Source: Corynebacterium jeikeium
Lineage (GTDB): Bacteria; Actinomycetota; Actinomycetes; Mycobacteriales; Mycobacteriaceae
Direction: 5' to 3'
NCBI RefSeq assembly: GCF_000738175.1
Contig: NZ_JFCH01000008.1
Span: forward strand, 26,064-90,063
Length of the DNA: 64,000 nucleotides
Shown here: piece after piece, positions 1-8,396 of the stretch
Position numbering within the stretch: position 1 is the first letter of the stretch
How the letters are laid out: each line of letters starts with the position of its first letter
Notes under the pieces: model-generated
The model's database searches: none
Told to the model about the DNA's origin: nothing
What the model saw: only the letters and a program-made list of their open reading frames with translations
Translations under genes and position numbers: made by a program

Positions 1-698
1 TCGGCGTTTCGGCGGGCGATCTCGTAGCGCTCCTTGCGATCCATGTCGCGCACGTCGGAGGGGTTTTTCTCCTCCTCGTCGGACTGCAGGATCGCGGCGA
101 CGAACGCGGCGGCGTGCGGAGTGGAATCCACCTTCTCCACGTCGAAGACCGTCTCGTCGGATGCACGGCCACCGCGCGAACCGCGGAAACCACGCGGGCC
201 CGGACGGCCCTTCTCCACCAGGTATTGCACGTCGAAGTGCAGCGGCTTTTCCTTCACCGACGGGGCGAGGTGCTCCTCCATGTCGGCCAGGCTGGCCAGC
301 AGCTCTTCGGGGTCGGCGCCGTACATGGCGTGTACCGCGAGGAAGCGCTGGACGTGGTCCAGGCCGTGGGTGTTGAACTCCGAGCGGGCTACGGCGAAGG
401 CATCCTTAGTGCTGCGCTCGCCGGCGGCTGCGTCGTAGTCGACCTCCTTCGGGCCGGTCACGCCCAGGGAGAGCGTGCCGGGGGTCATGGTGATCGAGGC
501 GATGAGGGCTGCGATGTCCCGCTCGCTGGTTACACGCAGCGGGTAGTAGATCACCACCGGCGCGATGTTGCGGCCGGTGCCGAGGGTATCGGTCGCCATG
601 ACGACCGACTCCTTGATGATCTGCCCGACCAGCCAGGCGGCGTACTTCAGCGCGTGGCCGGTGGACTTCACTGCTTGGACAATACTGAACTTTGCCAT
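1..698 (-). CDS. mnhE: Na+/H+ antiporter subunit E (MnhE/MrpE), partial
   Basis: Subunit E of the multisubunit Mrp cation/proton antiporter in the cell membrane. I translated about 232 residues from the ATG at 698; the 3' end lies beyond the window edge. The MrpE core is seen as IIKESVVMA followed by the conserved IASITMTPGTLSLGV segment. The N-terminal hydrophobic helices usual for MrpE are short here. After about residue 90 the protein is hydrophilic and charged, with a Gly/Arg-rich stretch near residue 175, which is much longer than typical MrpE (about 160 aa). It starts 3 nt after the mnhD stop, so it is translationally close to it and in the same operon as mnhA, C and D. Subunits F and G are expected outside the window. 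Confidence 0.85.
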   Translation of the reverse strand, partial: MAKFSIVQAVKSTGHALKYAAWLVGQIIKESVVMATDTLGTGRNIAPVVIYYPLRVTSERDIAALIASITMTPGTLSLGVTGPKEVDYDAAAGERSTKDAFAVARSEFNTHGLDHVQRFLAVHAMYGADPEELLASLADMEEHLAPSVKEKPLHFDVQYLVEKGRPGPRGFRGSRGGRASDETVFDVEKVDSTPHAAAFVAAILQSDEEEKNPSDVRDMDRKERYEIARRNA

Positions 699-701
699 GG
701 C

Positions 702-2384
702 TTAGTGGCCCTTCCCGTCCTGAGCCTGCTGCTCCTTGCTTTCGCGTTCGGCATGCTCCCTGTGGGTGTCATCGTTCGTAGTACTACGCGCACCGGCAGG
801 AACATTATCCAATCCGCTCGGGCCGGGCGGCAGGACCGCGCCGACGGCCTCATCCGGATCGCCGAGGACTGCCTCGACATAAGCGGTCGTGTCGGTCAGG
901 TTATCGGCGGCCTTGTTGACCTGCTGGAAGACCGGCCCGGCGCCGATGAACATGCCCACGGAAATCAGCATCATGACTGCGGACGGCCACACGTAGCGGC
1001 GCGGTACGCGCAGCTCCGGGTCGGCCTCGTTGGCGTTCATCTGACGGCCCCAGAACACCTCGCGCCACACGTAGATCATGGAGACCAGAGCGCCGATGGA
1101 AGAAACGATGATCGCGCCGATGGCCAACCAGGTCTTCCACGTGCCGTCCTGGGCCACGCCGAAGACCAGCGCCAGCTTGCCCCACAGGCCGGAGAACGGC
1201 GGCAGGCCAACGATCGCCAGCGCACCCGCCGCGAAGACGACAGCGACGAAGCGGTCGCGGCGCATCAGCCCGGAGAGCTTGCGCACGCGGCCCGAACCGT
1301 AGGTCTCCTCGATCGCGCCGGAGGCCATGATGAGGGATCCGGCGACAATCATGTGGTGCAGCATGTAGAACAGCCCGGCGCTGATCATCAGGCGCGCATC
1401 GTGGCTGAGGAATGCGAGGCTGATCAGGATGAACGGGATGCCGTTGACCATCTGGTAGGCGATCACGCTGCGCATCGTGGTTTCGCCCAGGCCGGCGAAA
1501 CCACCGATCAGCATGCCCAGCACCACGATCACCAGGATGGCCCAGGACCAGGTGGGGTCGCCCTCGAAGATGGTCAGGTACACGCGGAAAATCGCGTAGA
1601 TGCCGACCTTGGTGTGCAGGCCGGAGAACAGCGCCATCACGGCCGGGGAGGTGGAAGGGTAGGCGCGGGGCAGCCAGGTGTGGACCGGCGCCACGCCCGC
1701 CTTCACGGCCAGCGCCAGCAGAACCACGCCCAGCGGGACCACTAGCTGCCACTGGTTGCCGAAGACTCCTTCGGCAAACTCGGTGCCGCGGGGTCCGGCT
1801 GCACCCGCCAGGGCGGCGAGGTTGGTGGTGCCCACCACGGCGTAGACCAGTACCACGCCACTCAGCAGCACTAGGGAGGTCACCAGGTTCACGATGATGA
1901 ACATCCTGCCCGCCGCCAGGCGAGCCCACGTGCCGGTCATCGCCAGCAGGCCGAAGGAGGGCATCAGCATGACTTCGATGAACACGAACAGGTTGAACAA
2001 GTCCGCGGTTAGCAGTGCACCCCACACGCCGCCGATCAGCATGAGCGTGAGGGCGGGGTAGAAGCGGGTGCGCGTCTCGCCGACGACGTCGGCGAACCAG
2101 TTGGCGATCAGGGCGACGACGGAGGTCGTCAGGATCATAATGCCCGCCAGGTTGTCGGCTACCAGCGGGATGGAGATGCCGCCCACGAACCCGCCGACGT
2201 TATCGACTAGCACCGTATTCGGCTCGTTGACCTTCACCAGCACCCAGACGCCGCCGACGATGCCGAATGCCGGCACCAGCAGGCCCAGCGCGCGGCGGAG
2301 GCTCATCCACGGAGCCATCGCGGCAACGGCCGCAGCCAGCAGCGGGACGGCGATAAACAGACTGAGGAGGGAACCTTCGGTCAT
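702..2384 (-). CDS. mnhD: Na+/H+ antiporter subunit D (MnhD/MrpD)
   Basis: 560-aa polytopic membrane protein of the proton-translocating family shared by Mrp subunit D and complex I NuoN/NuoM. About 14 hydrophobic segments fill residues 1-500. The family landmarks are visible: LFNLFVFIEVMLM with its glutamate, and the lysine/proline-rich VKAGVAPVHTWLPRAYPSTSP helix region. It forms part of the proton path in the Mrp antiporter with mnhA. The last roughly 55 residues form a charged hydrophilic tail (SKEQQAQDGKGH end), absent from most homologues. The ATG overlaps the mnhC stop by one base (TAATG), indicating translational coupling. Confidence 0.93.
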   Translation of the reverse strand: MTEGSLLSLFIAVPLLAAAVAAMAPWMSLRRALGLLVPAFGIVGGVWVLVKVNEPNTVLVDNVGGFVGGISIPLVADNLAGIMILTTSVVALIANWFADVVGETRTRFYPALTLMLIGGVWGALLTADLFNLFVFIEVMLMPSFGLLAMTGTWARLAAGRMFIIVNLVTSLVLLSGVVLVYAVVGTTNLAALAGAAGPRGTEFAEGVFGNQWQLVVPLGVVLLALAVKAGVAPVHTWLPRAYPSTSPAVMALFSGLHTKVGIYAIFRVYLTIFEGDPTWSWAILVIVVLGMLIGGFAGLGETTMRSVIAYQMVNGIPFILISLAFLSHDARLMISAGLFYMLHHMIVAGSLIMASGAIEETYGSGRVRKLSGLMRRDRFVAVVFAAGALAIVGLPPFSGLWGKLALVFGVAQDGTWKTWLAIGAIIVSSIGALVSMIYVWREVFWGRQMNANEADPELRVPRRYVWPSAVMMLISVGMFIGAGPVFQQVNKAADNLTDTTAYVEAVLGDPDEAVGAVLPPGPSGLDNVPAGARSTTNDDTHREHAERESKEQQAQDGKGH

Positions 2385-2920
2385 TACTTCTGCGCTCCCT
2401 TCTGATCGTTAGCACGTGCCTTGTCGGTGGTGCTGGCCGCGGCTTCGTCTGGGCCGTCCTCATCGGCGGTGGAGTGGACCTCCGTGTAGTCGTTCGCACC
2501 GAGCTTCTTAGCCTCGTGCTCCTTGACCACTCCACCGTGGGCCTTGGCTTCCTCGTAGTTCTTCCAGCCCATCGTCTGCAGGGTGCGCAGGCGGCGGGAG
2601 GCGGTCTCTACGTCGTCACTGCCGAATGTGTCGTCGTCGCGGCCGAGCGCGGCCATGGCCAGCATCACGGCGGTGGAGGCCATGGAGATCACGATTGCCG
2701 TCAGCACGAACGCCTGGGGTAGCGGGTCGGCTGCCTGCTCGGGGGTCGCGCGATCCATCAGCGGATCCATGCGCCACGCGCCGACGCCCGCAGCGAGGAT
2801 CAGGAGGTTAACCGCGTGGCTCATCAGCGTGATGCCCATGATGAGGCGCAGCATTCCGCGCTGCATCACCAGGTACACGCCGCCGCCCATCAGGATGGCG
2901 ATGATAGCTGCGATGATCAC
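2384..2920 (-). CDS. mnhC: Na+/H+ antiporter subunit C (MnhC/MrpC)
   Basis: 178-aa NuoK-like subunit of the Mrp antiporter. Residues 1-95 contain three hydrophobic helices including the conserved LIMGITLMSHAVNLLIL region and the LPQAFVLTAIVISMA helix typical of NuoK/MrpC. The remaining roughly 80 residues are a soluble, charged tail (EDGPDEAAASTTDKARANDQ region), so the protein is about half again as long as standard MrpC. The ATG overlaps the mnhA stop by 4 bases (2917-2920), and its own stop overlaps the mnhD start. The operon order A-C-D-E is the usual Mrp order with B fused to A. Confidence 0.93.
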   Translation of the reverse strand: MIIAAIIAILMGGGVYLVMQRGMLRLIMGITLMSHAVNLLILAAGVGAWRMDPLMDRATPEQAADPLPQAFVLTAIVISMASTAVMLAMAALGRDDDTFGSDDVETASRRLRTLQTMGWKNYEEAKAHGGVVKEHEAKKLGANDYTEVHSTADEDGPDEAAASTTDKARANDQKGAQK

Positions 2921-5900
2921 TGGTTCTCTCCCTTCTCCTCGTGCTGTTCTTGCTGTTCGGTGTTTTTCTTAGCGACGCCATCAGGCTCCGCAGCCTTAGC
3001 CTCAGCCCCATCCTTGACGTTCTTCACCGGCGCGCGGGCCGCTTCGCGCTCAGCTCGGTGGGCCTCTTCCTCCGCCTTCGCAGCAGCGGAGACCTGGGAG
3101 GGGTTGAGCGGGATGTTGCTGCCGCCGACAGTCACAGCCACAGGCGAGGGCTTCTTGGCGGGATCCGCCTTGCCCTCGATGGGCGTGGGGCGCTTGCCCT
3201 TGGAGTTCGGACCCATCTTCTGCGTGGCAGTCTGAGCGCGGAACTTAGACTTCAGCGTTGCCGGGTCAGTACCCGGGCGCTCGCGGCCGCCCATCTGGTT
3301 GATGACGATGACCACCAGGCCGAGCACTGCCAGGTACACGCCGCCGTCGAAGATCAGCGAGGTGGACACGTGCTGGCCCAAAATATCGGCGTGGATCGGC
3401 GCCAGGAAGCCGCCATGCAAGTAGCCGATCAGGCCAGTGATCAGCGCCATCGCTATGCCCGCGCCGACGAAGGTGTAGGCCACCTGGTCGGTGAACATCT
3501 TCTTGGCCCGGGCCTGAGCCAGGTAGTACATGAAGATGCCGCAGGCCGCGATCAGGGCGGCGACGAAGCCGCCGCCGGGGGACTGGTGGCCGCGCCAGAA
3601 CGTGGCGGCGGACAGCAGCGCCAGAATCGGGATCAGCGGGTACATCGTCATCCGCGAGTTAATGGAGTTCAGGTGCGTGGAGCGCAGGTACTTGGAGTAG
3701 AACGGCGCCAGCTCCGGAACCTTGTGCACATCCGGGAAGCGGGTGGAACCCGGAGCGCGGAACAGCTCCGCGGTGGAACCCGGACCGTAACCCGGAACCG
3801 GGGAACGGGGGATGGACTTGATCAGTGCGGCGATGACGATGCCCGCCATGCCCAGCACCGTCAGCTCGCCCAAGGTATCGAAGGCACGGAACTCCACCAG
3901 GATGACGGCGACTACGTTATTGCCGCCGGAGATCTCCGGGGTGTTCTCCAAGTACCACTGCGCGATCGCAGGCTTCTCGTGGCGGCCGATGAGCAGCCAC
4001 ACGCCCAGGAAGGTAACCACGCCGACCAGCACCGCCAGAACTGTGGCGAAGCGGGTACGGTTTGCGCCCTCGCGCAGGTACAGGCGCGGCTGGTGGCGGA
4101 TCACCAGCATCATGATGACGACCACGCAGAACTCGACCAACAACTGGGTGGTGGCCACGTCCGGTGCGCCTAGTGTCAGCATGACCCAGGAAACGCCCAC
4201 GCCGACCACACCGACCAGCACCACGGAAGCCAGGCGCGAGCGAGTACCAATCATCACGAGCACACTCAAGCCGATAATCACCAGGCCAACGAGGTCCACG
4301 ATGCTGTCGATCCCCTCGACACGCGGCGGCAGATCCGCCAGCCCCTCCAGGCGACCCGGCCCCAGCAGGGAGAAGCCCGCCAGCACAATCAGCGAGGCGA
4401 AGATCCACACCACGTGCCGGTTGGGGTTCACAGAGTTCGCCAGGCGGCCAAACGCACGGCCCAGCTTGGTCGAGCGTTCGATGAATGCGGAGATCATCTC
4501 CGCGCCCGTTGCCACCCCGAGACGCTTGCCCTCGAGCGGCTGGAGCAGAGGGCGTCGATAAATAACAACAATGACGCCCGCGATCAGCACCGCGAGAGAG
4601 ATCCAGAGCGCCACCGTCAGGCCGTGCCAGAGCGCCAGATGAGTGTGCGCGTCGCCCAGACCCGTGGCGTAAACCACGTGATCGAGAGTCTCGTCGAACA
4701 CGCCCAGGAACGCGACACCCGGCAGGGAAAGCACGCCCGGCAGCACCGCCGGAATCCACAGGTTCGCCGGAGCCTCCTTGACGTGCGAGACATCCTTCGG
4801 TCCATCGACGAACGCACCCAGAACGTAGCGCGCGGAGTACACGAAAGTGGCCAGCGCGCCGATGCCAGCCGCGATCAGCAGGGCGATCACGCCGGTGTTG
4901 TTAAACGGCGCCTCCTCAAACGCGGTGAGCATGCCCTCCTTCGACACAAAGCCGAAGGTCGGGGGAATAGCAGCCATTGACGCCGCCGCGATCACAGCGG
5001 ACACAAAAGTAAAGGGCATCTGGCGCCACAGCGGGCCCAGGCGACGAATGTCACGCGACCCGGCCTGGTGATCCACCACGCCGGCGATCATGAACAGCGA
5101 GGACTTAAACAGCGCGTGGGCGGCCGTGTGAACCAGCGCGGCGCTGATGGCGAAGGGAGTGCCCACGCCAATGGTGGCGACGATCCAGCCCAGCTGGGAG
5201 ACCGTGGAGTAGGCCGTGAGCTTCTTCAGATCCGTCTTCTGGATGGCGAACACGGCGCCCATGATGGCGGTGGTCATGCCGATGACGATCAGCAGGACGT
5301 GCCAGGCCATCACACCCTCGAACAGGCCGGAGAAGCGCAGCAGCAGGTACACGCCGGCCTTGACCACGGCGGCGGCGTGCAGGAAGGCGGAAACCGGGGT
5401 GTCCGCGGCCATAGCCTCCGGCAGCCAGAAGTGGAAGGGGATCTGCGCGGCCTTCGAGAACGCCGCCAGGGCGATGAGGACGGCGACGATAGCCAGGCGG
5501 ACGTCCTGGCCCTCCCAGGCGGGGGAGTGCAGCATGGCCGAAAGGTTGGTGGTGCCCGTGGTGATCACGCCGATGCCCAGGCCGGCCAGCAGGAACAGGC
5601 CGCCGATGAAGGTCAGCAAGAGGGTGCGGATGGAACCAGCCTCGCCGCCGGAGCCCGAGCGGGCGATGAGGAAGAACGAGGCCAGGGAGACCAGCTCCCA
5701 GCCGATGAACAGCAGGGCAACGTCGTCGGCCAGAACCAGCAGGAGGACTGCCAGCATGAAGGAGGTCATGAGCACGTAGAAGCTCATGATCTTGTCGCCC
5801 TTGTGCAGGTAGGCGGCGGAGTAGATGAACACGACGGCGCCGATGAGCAGCGCCAGGAGGGTGAAGAACAGGCCCAGGGAGTCCATCTTCAGGGCCAGCT

Positions 5901-6183
5901 CTAGCCCTCCTTCGCTGGCAGCGCCCGTACCACCGGCTGCACCGCCGGCGCCCGCAGCGCCCGCCGCACCGCCGGCTCCGGTGAGGAAGCCTTTGATCCA
6001 GGTGATGGACCAGGTGGCTGTCTCTCCGTTGAGTATCGGGTCGGCGTGCTTGATCACATATCCTGCGAGTCCCAGGAAGGTCAGGCCTAAGGGCCAACCG
6101 GCGTTTCGATCAAGTGTTTTGACCAGCAAGGGAACGAGGATGAGCGCCACCGCGACGGTGACGGGGATGGCAAGGAGAGCCAC
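2917..6183 (-). CDS. mnhA: Na+/H+ antiporter subunit A/B fusion (MnhA with MnhB domain)
   Basis: 1088-aa first subunit of the Mrp antiporter. Residues 1 to about 650 are the complex I NuoL/ND5-like domain, with FIGWELVSLASFFLI (glutamate) and FHFWLPEAMAADTPVSAFLHAA. Residues of about 830-985 match MnhB (GFVAALIAACGIFMYYL, HVSTSLIFDGGVYLAVLGL), so A and B are fused as in Gram-positive Mrp complexes. An unusual Gly/Ala-rich insertion occupies residues 68-93 in an early loop. The last about 100 residues are a Lys/Ala/Glu-rich cytoplasmic-type tail. It is the first gene of the operon; upstream lies a long repeat-rich intergenic region. The ATG at 6183 gives the first hydrophobic helix directly. 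Confidence 0.94.
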   Translation of the reverse strand: MALLAIPVTVAVALILVPLLVKTLDRNAGWPLGLTFLGLAGYVIKHADPILNGETATWSITWIKGFLTGAGGAAGAAGAGGAAGGTGAASEGGLELALKMDSLGLFFTLLALLIGAVVFIYSAAYLHKGDKIMSFYVLMTSFMLAVLLLVLADDVALLFIGWELVSLASFFLIARSGSGGEAGSIRTLLLTFIGGLFLLAGLGIGVITTGTTNLSAMLHSPAWEGQDVRLAIVAVLIALAAFSKAAQIPFHFWLPEAMAADTPVSAFLHAAAVVKAGVYLLLRFSGLFEGVMAWHVLLIVIGMTTAIMGAVFAIQKTDLKKLTAYSTVSQLGWIVATIGVGTPFAISAALVHTAAHALFKSSLFMIAGVVDHQAGSRDIRRLGPLWRQMPFTFVSAVIAAASMAAIPPTFGFVSKEGMLTAFEEAPFNNTGVIALLIAAGIGALATFVYSARYVLGAFVDGPKDVSHVKEAPANLWIPAVLPGVLSLPGVAFLGVFDETLDHVVYATGLGDAHTHLALWHGLTVALWISLAVLIAGVIVVIYRRPLLQPLEGKRLGVATGAEMISAFIERSTKLGRAFGRLANSVNPNRHVVWIFASLIVLAGFSLLGPGRLEGLADLPPRVEGIDSIVDLVGLVIIGLSVLVMIGTRSRLASVVLVGVVGVGVSWVMLTLGAPDVATTQLLVEFCVVVIMMLVIRHQPRLYLREGANRTRFATVLAVLVGVVTFLGVWLLIGRHEKPAIAQWYLENTPEISGGNNVVAVILVEFRAFDTLGELTVLGMAGIVIAALIKSIPRSPVPGYGPGSTAELFRAPGSTRFPDVHKVPELAPFYSKYLRSTHLNSINSRMTMYPLIPILALLSAATFWRGHQSPGGGFVAALIAACGIFMYYLAQARAKKMFTDQVAYTFVGAGIAMALITGLIGYLHGGFLAPIHADILGQHVSTSLIFDGGVYLAVLGLVVIVINQMGGRERPGTDPATLKSKFRAQTATQKMGPNSKGKRPTPIEGKADPAKKPSPVAVTVGGSNIPLNPSQVSAAAKAEEEAHRAEREAARAPVKNVKDGAEAKAAEPDGVAKKNTEQQEQHEEKGENQ

Positions 6184-6405
6184 GTTGGTTCAACACCCCA
6201 ATGTTTCTATAGTTGTTCGATCACCTTGAATATTCACTGAATAACCACGTACGGCATCACGGTGCCGTCGCAAAGCGACGACCTCGCGGAGCCGTGCTGA
6301 GCTCCGACATCAGAAGGTCGTGCTGAGCCGAACTAGATCGCGGGCCCAATGAGGCCTGAAGGTGTCAAAGTTATTCAAGTGATCCACTGGGGTGCCGGCA
6401 AAATA

Positions 6406-6439
6406 ATTCCGGTCCATCACGACGCGACGTGATCGGAAT
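6406..6439. repeat. Interrupted inverted repeat / stem-loop
   Basis: Two collinear arms pair: ATTCCG (6406-6411) with CGGAAT (6434-6439) and ATCACG (6416-6421) with CGTGAT (6428-6433), with a 6 nt loop and a 4 nt one-sided bulge. There is no T tract, so this is more likely a structured site or operator than an intrinsic terminator. Confidence 0.6.
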
Positions 6440-6554
6440 AGTTATACGACGGTCACAGTTTATCAGGCGCCCCTTAGGACTGTTCAGGGTGCTTGGCCTG
6501 GCGCCTGCGTGTGCAGGGGATTTGTCGGGGAGGCGCCGGGTGGGGTGCTGGCTG

Positions 6555-6715
6555 CGATTCTGGCTGCAGTTCTGGGTGCGGTTCTGGGTGCGGTTCTGGG
6601 TGCGGCGCGCAAAACGAGGGGGCGCTAAATGAGGAGCGCGCTGGGTGGTGCTGGGTGGTGCTGGGTAGGGCGCTGGGTGGTACTGGGTGATGCTGGGTAG
6701 GGCGCTGGGTGAGAC
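6555..6715. repeat. Degenerate tandem CTGGGTG-type repeats
   Basis: First three near-identical 12-mers built on TTCTGGGTGCGG (about 6570-6605), then a run of CTGGGTGGTG and CTGGGTAGGGCG units (about 6640-6712). Unit lengths vary between about 10 and 12 nt, so this is slippage-prone low-complexity DNA rather than a CRISPR array. Confidence 0.65.
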
Positions 6716-6736
6716 TCTGGAGCTCTGAGTGAGGTG

Positions 6737-6760
6737 AAATGTCGTTAGAACGGGAATACG
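6737..6760 (+). repeat. 24 bp intergenic element, copy 1
   Basis: AAATGTCGTTAGAACGGGAA followed by TACG. The match to copy 2 extends 4 bases upstream (GGTG, 6733-6736). Confidence 0.75.
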
Positions 6761-6818
6761 TGGTCTGCGGTGGTTCAAATAGGGTCGCACCGGGCTCAAA
6801 AGGCTCTCGATGGCGGTG

Positions 6819-6842
6819 AAATGTCGTTAGAACGGGAATGCG
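6819..6842 (+). repeat. 24 bp intergenic element, copy 2
   Basis: Same orientation as copy 1, 82 bp further on, with one difference in the 24-mer (ATGCG instead of ATACG at the end) and the same GGTG in front. Confidence 0.75.
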
Positions 6843-6920
6843 CGCAAGAGGTTGATGGGCATCAAAAAATGAAAACGCTCTGACCTGTACTTTTGCAAAC
6901 TTGCAAATCAATGTCATTAA

Positions 6921-6944
6921 CGTATTCCCGTTCTAGCGACATTT
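6921..6944 (-). repeat. 24 bp intergenic element, copy 3 (inverted)
   Basis: CGTATTCCCGTTCTAGCGAC then ATTT, the reverse complement of copy 1 with one change (GTCGC instead of GTCGT). It faces copy 2 across 78 bp, so copies 2 and 3 form a large inverted repeat. Confidence 0.75.
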
Positions 6945-7088
6945 AGGCCCAGCGGAGGGGTATGGGCGGCAGCGCCCAGCGGAAGGGGTTGGCTGAGGCG
7001 CGCTAAACGAGGCGCGCTAAATGAGGGGTGCGCGCTGGGCGGGGTGCTGGCTGCAGCCCGCCGGGGTTCCCAGGTTCCCGGCAACGAC

Positions 7089-7124
7089 GAAACCCGCCAG
7101 CACCTTTTCGGTGCCAGCGGGTTC
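7089..7124 (-). terminator. Terminator-like hairpin after tRNA-Pro
   Basis: Read on the minus strand, AACCCGCTGGCACC pairs with GGTGCTGGCGGGTT around a 4 nt loop, directly 3' of tRNA-Pro and ending in TTT. This is a strong stem with a short U tract. Confidence 0.75.
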
Positions 7125-7127
7125 TAA

Positions 7128-7204
7128 TGGTCGGGATAACAGGATTTGAACCTGCGACCCCCTCGTCCCGAACGAGGTGCGCTACCAAGCTGCGCCATAT
7201 CCCG
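7128..7204 (-). tRNA. tRNA-Pro (anticodon CGG)
   Basis: On the minus strand the acceptor arm CGGGATA pairs with TATCCCG, followed by discriminator A and an encoded CCA. The anticodon stem CCTCG/CGAGG encloses TTCGGGA, giving anticodon CGG (proline, CCG codons). The T arm contains GGTTCAAATC. The cloverleaf is complete at 77 nt including CCA. Confidence 0.95.
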
Positions 7205-7319
7205 GTCTGGAGCGGCACGTTAGTTTTGCGAACTGTGCAAAGCCAACGGCTGCAACTCGAATTACTATAGCCCGCACAGGGGGCATTTTTCAAAATGGCA
7301 GCGTATCGGGCCTTTTGGG

Positions 7320-8324
7320 CTACTCCGCCGGCTTCTCCACGATGTGGATCAACGTCGCCGACGGGCGGCAGAAGATGCGGAAAGGCACGTACTTAGAACT
7401 GCCCAGCCCGTTGGTCACGTGCAGCCACATGCGCTCGGTCCAGCGGGAAAGCCCGCGCGCCCGGCTCCTGTCGATGCCGCAGTTCGTCACGATGGCGCGC
7501 CCACCCGGCAGGCACAGCTGCCCGCCGTGCGTGTGACCGCTCAGCACCAGCTGGTATCCGTCGGCGGCGAAGCGGTCCAGAACGCGCGGTTCGGGGGAGT
7601 GGCTCAGTCCGATGGCCAGGTCGGCGTCATTATTAGGGTGCCCCGCGATCCGCGAGTAATTGTCCAGCTCATGGTGAGGGTCATCCACGCCCGCGATAGC
7701 CAGCTTGATCTTCGACGGGCTGGTCAGCGAACCAGTCGCCGCGGGGTCGATGGCGAACTCGACGGTGGCGTTCGAGGCATCGTGCCAGCCGCGCTCGATG
7801 AAGGCCGCGCGCATCCCCTTCCATGGCAGCTGCACCTGGGAGGGCTTGCGCTTCTTGCCCAGCAGGTAGATGAAGGGGTTCACAGGGCGCGGTGCGAAAT
7901 AGTCGTTGCTGCCGAACACAAACACTCCGGGGCGTTCCAGCAGTGGCTCGAGCGCGCGGAGCACTCCCGGCACGCCGTCCTTTTCGCCGAGGTTGTCGCC
8001 CGTGTTGACCACCAGGTCCGGGTCCAGGCGGTCCAGCGCGGCGACCCATTCCTGCTTTTGCTTCTGCTTGTCCAGCATGTGCAGGTCGCTGACGTGCAGC
8101 AGTCGGAAGCTATCCCAATCGTCGGGTAGCGTGCCGGGCTCAAGCAGCGGCACTGTTACCTCGTGTAGCTGGAATTTTAGGGTTTCTTTATATGACGCCG
8201 CAGCGACCGCCGCGCCGACCGCCCCAATTCCGAGCGCGCTTTTCAGCACGTTGGCGGGGGTGAGCAGACGTTTGCGGGGCTGGGCTGGCGAGTTCGCTGA
8301 GGAGTTCCGACGATTGTTCTTCAC
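7320..8324 (-). CDS. Membrane-anchored metallophosphoesterase (Rv3683-like)
   Basis: 334-aa calcineurin-like phosphoesterase. Metal-binding motifs appear in order: LLHVSDLHM (DxH), [10 protein letters not shown] (GD), VFGSNDYF (a GNHD variant, GSND) and [11 protein letters not shown] (GHxH). An N-terminal basic stretch is followed by one weak hydrophobic segment ([15 protein letters not shown]), suggesting a membrane anchor. In mycobacteria and corynebacteria the family sits next to the bifunctional PBP gene, as here. The substrate is unknown; a role in envelope phospho-compounds is inference from context. The chosen ATG keeps the basic-hydrophobic N terminus. Confidence 0.88.
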   Translation of the reverse strand: MKNNRRNSSANSPAQPRKRLLTPANVLKSALGIGAVGAAVAAASYKETLKFQLHEVTVPLLEPGTLPDDWDSFRLLHVSDLHMLDKQKQKQEWVAALDRLDPDLVVNTGDNLGEKDGVPGVLRALEPLLERPGVFVFGSNDYFAPRPVNPFIYLLGKKRKPSQVQLPWKGMRAAFIERGWHDASNATVEFAIDPAATGSLTSPSKIKLAIAGVDDPHHELDNYSRIAGHPNNDADLAIGLSHSPEPRVLDRFAADGYQLVLSGHTHGGQLCLPGGRAIVTNCGIDRSRARGLSRWTERMWLHVTNGLGSSKYVPFRIFCRPSATLIHIVEKPAE

Positions 8325-8396
8325 GTTCCCCAGGGTATCGTTTCGCCCGTGGGCGGGACATACCCGCCGTGCGTCACGCGCGGCGGAGCTAATGGG

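Larger units (their letters stand above)
6184..7088. other. Repeat-rich intergenic region with no supported gene
   Basis: About 900 bases between mnhA and tRNA-Pro. I see no credible coding region: the open frames here are Pro/His- or Cys/Gly-rich low complexity. It holds a long hairpin at 6406-6439, a run of degenerate CTGGGTG-type repeats (about 6555-6715), three copies of a 24 bp element (two direct, one inverted), a TTGCAAA doublet at 6893-6907, and a partly duplicated GC-rich segment (around 6611-6650 and 7001-7040). The mnh promoter should lie just above 6183. Confidence 0.7.

Noticed and set aside
114..1745. Long plus-strand open frame of 543 codons opposite mnhD/mnhE
   Set aside because: It is antisense to well-supported Mrp genes and its His/Gln/Arg/Gly-rich composition is what GC-rich reverse frames give. 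The same applies to 2941-4173, 5068-5904, 26817-28412 and 49014-49712 on the plus strand.
6555..6715. Possible CRISPR array
   Set aside because: Units are 10-12 nt, contiguous and without unique spacers, and no cas genes are present.
6474..6917. Minus-strand frame of 147 codons in the repeat region
   Set aside because: The product is a Pro/His/Glu low-complexity string created by the CTGGGTG repeats, with no ribosome binding site or homology pattern.
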